DNA from: Formicarius rufipectus
Lineage: Eukaryota > Chordata > Aves > Passeriformes > Formicariidae
NCBI GenBank assembly: GCA_013399695.1
Contig: VXAU01002309.1
Span: forward strand, 654,847-718,846
Length of the DNA: 64,000 bases
Direction of reading: 5' to 3'
The notes under the pieces are model-generated. The model saw nothing but the letters and a program-made list of their open reading frames with translations. It was not told where the DNA came from and did no database searches. Each line of letters opens with the position of its first letter. Positions within the stretch are counted from its first letter, which is position 1. A program made the position numbers and the translations under genes. Of this stretch, positions 60,997 through 64,000 are shown in pieces.

Positions 60997-61092
60997 CAGC
61001 TTTCAGATCACAGGCAGCAGATCTCAGGTTAAGTGGGTTTCACATAAACCCAGGTCCATCCATCCTGTGAGTGCTGCTGGTACCACTCGCTG

Positions 61093-61123
61093 TATAAGCA
61101 GAGAGGCTCCGGTGCTCAATTTG
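61093..61123 (+). promoter_or_regulatory. TATA-like box with Inr-like element
   Basis: TATAAG at 61093-61098, followed by TCAATTT with the A at 61118, which matches the YYANWYY initiator, 25 bases from the first T. That spacing is slightly short of the usual 28-32. It lies in a GC-enriched stretch, with a long GA tract about 130 bases downstream as in many 5' UTRs. No open coding exon follows directly. Confidence 0.3.
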
Positions 61124-61221
61124 CTATTCTTCTTCAAGGTGGTGTGATTCACTGCTGTGTGAGATGAGAGCTGGTTTTGATTGTGCAAATTCCAGTGGGA
61201 GCTGCAGTTCAGCAACAGCAT

Positions 61222-61238
61222 AGAGAAAGAGAGGGAGA

Positions 61239-61275
<37 letters not shown>

Positions 61276-61336
61276 AGGGAGAGAGAGGGACTGAGGAAGA
61301 GAGAGAGGGAGGGGGAGAGAGAGAGAGGGGGAGAGA
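61222..61336 (+). repeat. (GA)n / purine-rich tract
   Basis: Over 100 bases are almost purely G and A with three short pyrimidine interruptions. GA tracts near start sites bind GAGA-type factors and can form triplex DNA. Frames of LSLSLP or REREREGE residues across it are artefacts. Confidence 0.95.
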
Positions 61337-61944
61337 TTCACAGGCAGAGCAGCCAAACACAACCGTACAAAGGATAGTAGGAAGGCTCAGGGAAAGATGT
61401 GCTGAAAGGCAATAGCTTTCCCTTCGGAAAGTGACAGGGATAGCTCTCCTCTGATATGTGGACAGTCTTTGAATAAAAAGAAAAGAAACATAGGTCAATT
61501 GAAAAAAATGTTCTTCTTATGCTGTTCTTGCAATGTTTTAAGAAGTGATACTGTGGGAAAAAGCCCATCCACTGATCAATGAAACAGTGCGTTATGTGAC
61601 AGAACACGCTGTAGACAGCTGTGAAGTTCAATGAGCTTAAAGGAAACCCACAGTTCCTAATAAAGAACATTTACTGCATGCGATGCAGATAAATGTGAGG
61701 CAAGCAGACACAGACAAATTTGTTCAGCTATTTCCCTAGAAACATAGATATAGATATTTGAAATCCAGAAGGGTTATTTTATTACAGAAAAACAGGACTG
61801 AAAAGATCCTAAAAGGACACCTTAACTTCCTTTTTATTAAATTAATTTGAATTAATTTTCACTAAGTCCAGTGAATCCAATAATATGTGTTTAATTAAAC
61901 TATAAAGTACATTTTAACGAAGCTATATTTTCCATCAAGGTCTG

Positions 61945-61964
61945 AAAAAAATAAAATAAAATAA
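61945..61964. repeat. (AAAAT)n short tract
   Basis: A-run followed by AAAAT units. Confidence 0.75.
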
Positions 61965-62954
61965 GGTCTTCATCACTTCTTCTCAGCCTATGTTCAGGTC
62001 AATAAATCTCAGTTTCAAAAAAAGACCTAATTTGTAGTATTGATCTGGCTTCTGATTCAAGCCATAGCTTCCTGTCCAGCCTTTCTCTTTGAGGGTAACT
62101 AGCCCTGTAGTATAGAGTATGCTTGAGGATACTGGTCTAAGGTAAACCAGTTATTTCTCAAGCATCTTTACAGTTAGGTAAAAAACTGAGCATTTTACAG
62201 TTTTCAGTGGAAGCCATTTTCACTAGTCCTTGAAGATATCCTGTCACTCTTCCCTGTCGCTTTTATTCCTTTGTTTGGGAGATCCTTGAAAAATCAGAGC
62301 ACCTATGCTGTATATCCTATCCCAGAGTAGGTTTCTCCTTATTGTAAGTAGAGGTGAAACTATGAACTTACATCTACTCCTGTGGCTGTTCCCCAGAGAA
62401 TTCCACTGACCTTTTGACCCGTGCACCTCTCTAAGTCCCTGTGTTGAGAAGCTTACAGGTTGTGATCTTTTTGCAAGTCAGAAACATGTGTTTCCCCACT
62501 TTCTACTTTTAGCCCTCAATAACAGTTTGTAAACTATTTAATTTGGCTGCCCTCATATTAGACTTGGAATTCCTTAAGGATGTAATTCTCTTACTAAGTG
62601 ACATGTTGTTCATTCCAAACTTCTTTTTCACTTTCCCCTTTTCCCTTCCCAGCTGGTCACAGCAGTTGGGGGGAAGGTACAGTCCTATCTCACATGAGAA
62701 ATAAGAATACTTCTTGGAAAGTTACAGTTCAAGGTCCAAGCAGCACAAGAGATAAAATTTTGAGTTTGTGTGTTCTTACAGGTCTGTTGGAAGTAGTGGG
62801 TTGAAAAGCCTATATCTCATAAAGATTGTTTCACTTCCTATAACTGTCACTGAAGCAGAGAGGGCATTTTCCATGCCGCTCCTCTGTCTGGGACTAATGG
62901 ATTTCACCAAGGAGCAATTCAGTCCAGTCTTTGAAAACTGACCAGTGATTCAGA

Positions 62955-63040
62955 GTGCCTAGATAGAGGGACATTGAGGGGATTTTCAGAAAATATAGAA
63001 TGCTCAGCATGCCTGAGCCAGGCCTCCCTGAAGTCAGCAC
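62955..63040. repeat. Possible very old CR1/L3-type relic
   Basis: 'gggattttcagaaaa...tgctcagcat...ccctgaagtcag' loosely follows an ancient amniote repeat with 'gattttcagaggtgctgagca...gaagtcaatggg'. Only a few words survive. Confidence 0.2.
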
Positions 63041-64000
63041 CACTCCCCTCCAACTTGCAGCCTGTTCCTCAGCCTCATTGATCTCTTGTTAATCCTCCTC
63101 TGTGCTTTAGAGCTGTCAGAGACAGGTTCTGGTGCTTATAGATAGAGATGTAGATAACGGTGAGTACTCAATTTTTACTGTACTCTGTTCTGAGCACCAC
63201 ATGCTTTACTGGCTAATGTGACATGCAAGAAAGCTATTGTCAAAAAATTACTTTCACTCAAACAAACCAAGCAGCTTGCTGTGCGCGTGCATTTATTTTT
63301 GAGACCTTTGATCTATTCAGCCACAGCTTTGATCTGTATCAGCCTCAGATATTTCTCCTAAGAACCCGGCACTTTCTTCTGTTTCACAAAAGCATTTGCT
63401 TTGCCTCCACCTCCACTATAAGATATCCAGACTGCTTGCTGAAATGCCAGTCTCATTTCAACCTCCTAAACCTGGTGCCCAATGTGTTGCTGGGGGTGTT
63501 GACTGTCCCTGTGAATACACTTCACGACTCCTGGCACCAGAGACTTGACCTCCAGATATTTTTGACTGTTTATTTTATTTGGGTGTTGGCCTCTTTCCAA
63601 GGGAACAAACTGTGCACTTAAGAATATTTCTATTAGAGAGACAAAACTCCAACTTCTTCCGAAGTAGTCTGATAGTATTAAAGTGCTGTCAAAATTTTTT
63701 TGAGGCAGGTGCATTGCTGCGAGGGCAATAAGCTAGGATATTATCCATGAATCACACAGAGCCCTCATTGGCCTCTCCAGGATATCCACATTTTGATAAG
63801 AATTTTACTCAGCTGAAATTCTGTTTGCTCTATGGCCTCAAAGGATTTTATTTGCAAACTTTTTTTTTTTACTATAGCTATCAGAAAGTTACTCAATGCC
63901 TACAGAGTTTATATCTAGCACAGGAGATAAAAAATCTTAAAGAGGAGCAAAAGGGGAACACCACATATTTGTTTTTACACTAGTAGACAAAGATTTAAAG

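Larger units (their letters stand above)
61337..64000. other. Non-coding stretch to the window end
   Basis: No gene recognised. An (AAAAT)n run lies at 61945-61964. A possible very old CR1/L3-type relic lies near 62955-63040. The 63223-63621 plus-strand frame (132 codons) has no domain or splice support. Confidence 0.5.

Noticed and set aside
61024..61498. Minus-strand frames rich in LSLSLP and a plus-strand frame rich in RERE
   Set aside because: Translation of the GA tract.
63223..63621. 132-codon plus-strand frame near the end
   Set aside because: No domain, no splice context, overlapped by an 82-codon minus-strand frame.
1..64000. CRISPR arrays, prokaryotic operons, tRNA or rRNA genes, intact endogenous retroviruses
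   Set aside because: None seen. Composition and repeats are avian, and I found no paired LTRs or gag/pol/env-like frames by eye.

Overview
This is vertebrate, almost certainly avian, chromosomal DNA. It is AT-leaning and CpG-poor, with scattered single N bases and many simple repeats. The interspersed repeats are mainly 5'-truncated CR1 LINEs, whose 3' ends carry the bird-style ATTCTATG tail, plus two fragments of an RTE-clade LINE. RTE elements of this type with an (ATG)n tail resemble AviRTE, a family I recall as patchily distributed among bird lineages and absent from chicken. That points to a non-galliform bird, but I cannot name the species. I see no prokaryotic genes, operons, tRNA, rRNA or CRISPR array.  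Layout: 1-300 is a CpG island, the best evidence of a promoter, with its direction unresolved. From 300 to 24.8 kb the DNA is intergenic or intronic. It holds a 50-bp RTE stub with a clean target-site duplication (672-747), a candidate minus-strand exon with a membrane-helix-like segment (4992-5197), two CR1 copies (about 10.4 and 17.1 kb) and a CpG-rich patch with a candidate minus-strand exon (15.6-15.75 kb). At 24.86-25.6 kb lies a CpG-rich block with the 3' end of an RTE retrotransposon and a perfect (CAT)29 tail.  From 25.6 to 60 kb the DNA is mostly unremarkable. It contains three more CR1 copies (40.2, 46.7 and 54.8 kb), microsatellites, several ancient MIR/L3-like scraps and a conserved-looking noncoding block near 43.1-43.6 kb. 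From 60.2 to 61.4 kb there is a promoter-like cluster: a CRE-like site, a very strong splice acceptor, a TATA/Inr pair and a long GA tract. This could be an alternative first exon or a lncRNA start.  No complete protein-coding gene could be supported. The longest open frame is 173 codons and looks like chance. The candidate exons rest on splice signals plus an open frame. Several plus-strand ones have incompatible phases, so they do not form one transcript. I found no convincing new biological system. The most informative signals are the RTE pair and the promoter-like region near 61 kb.
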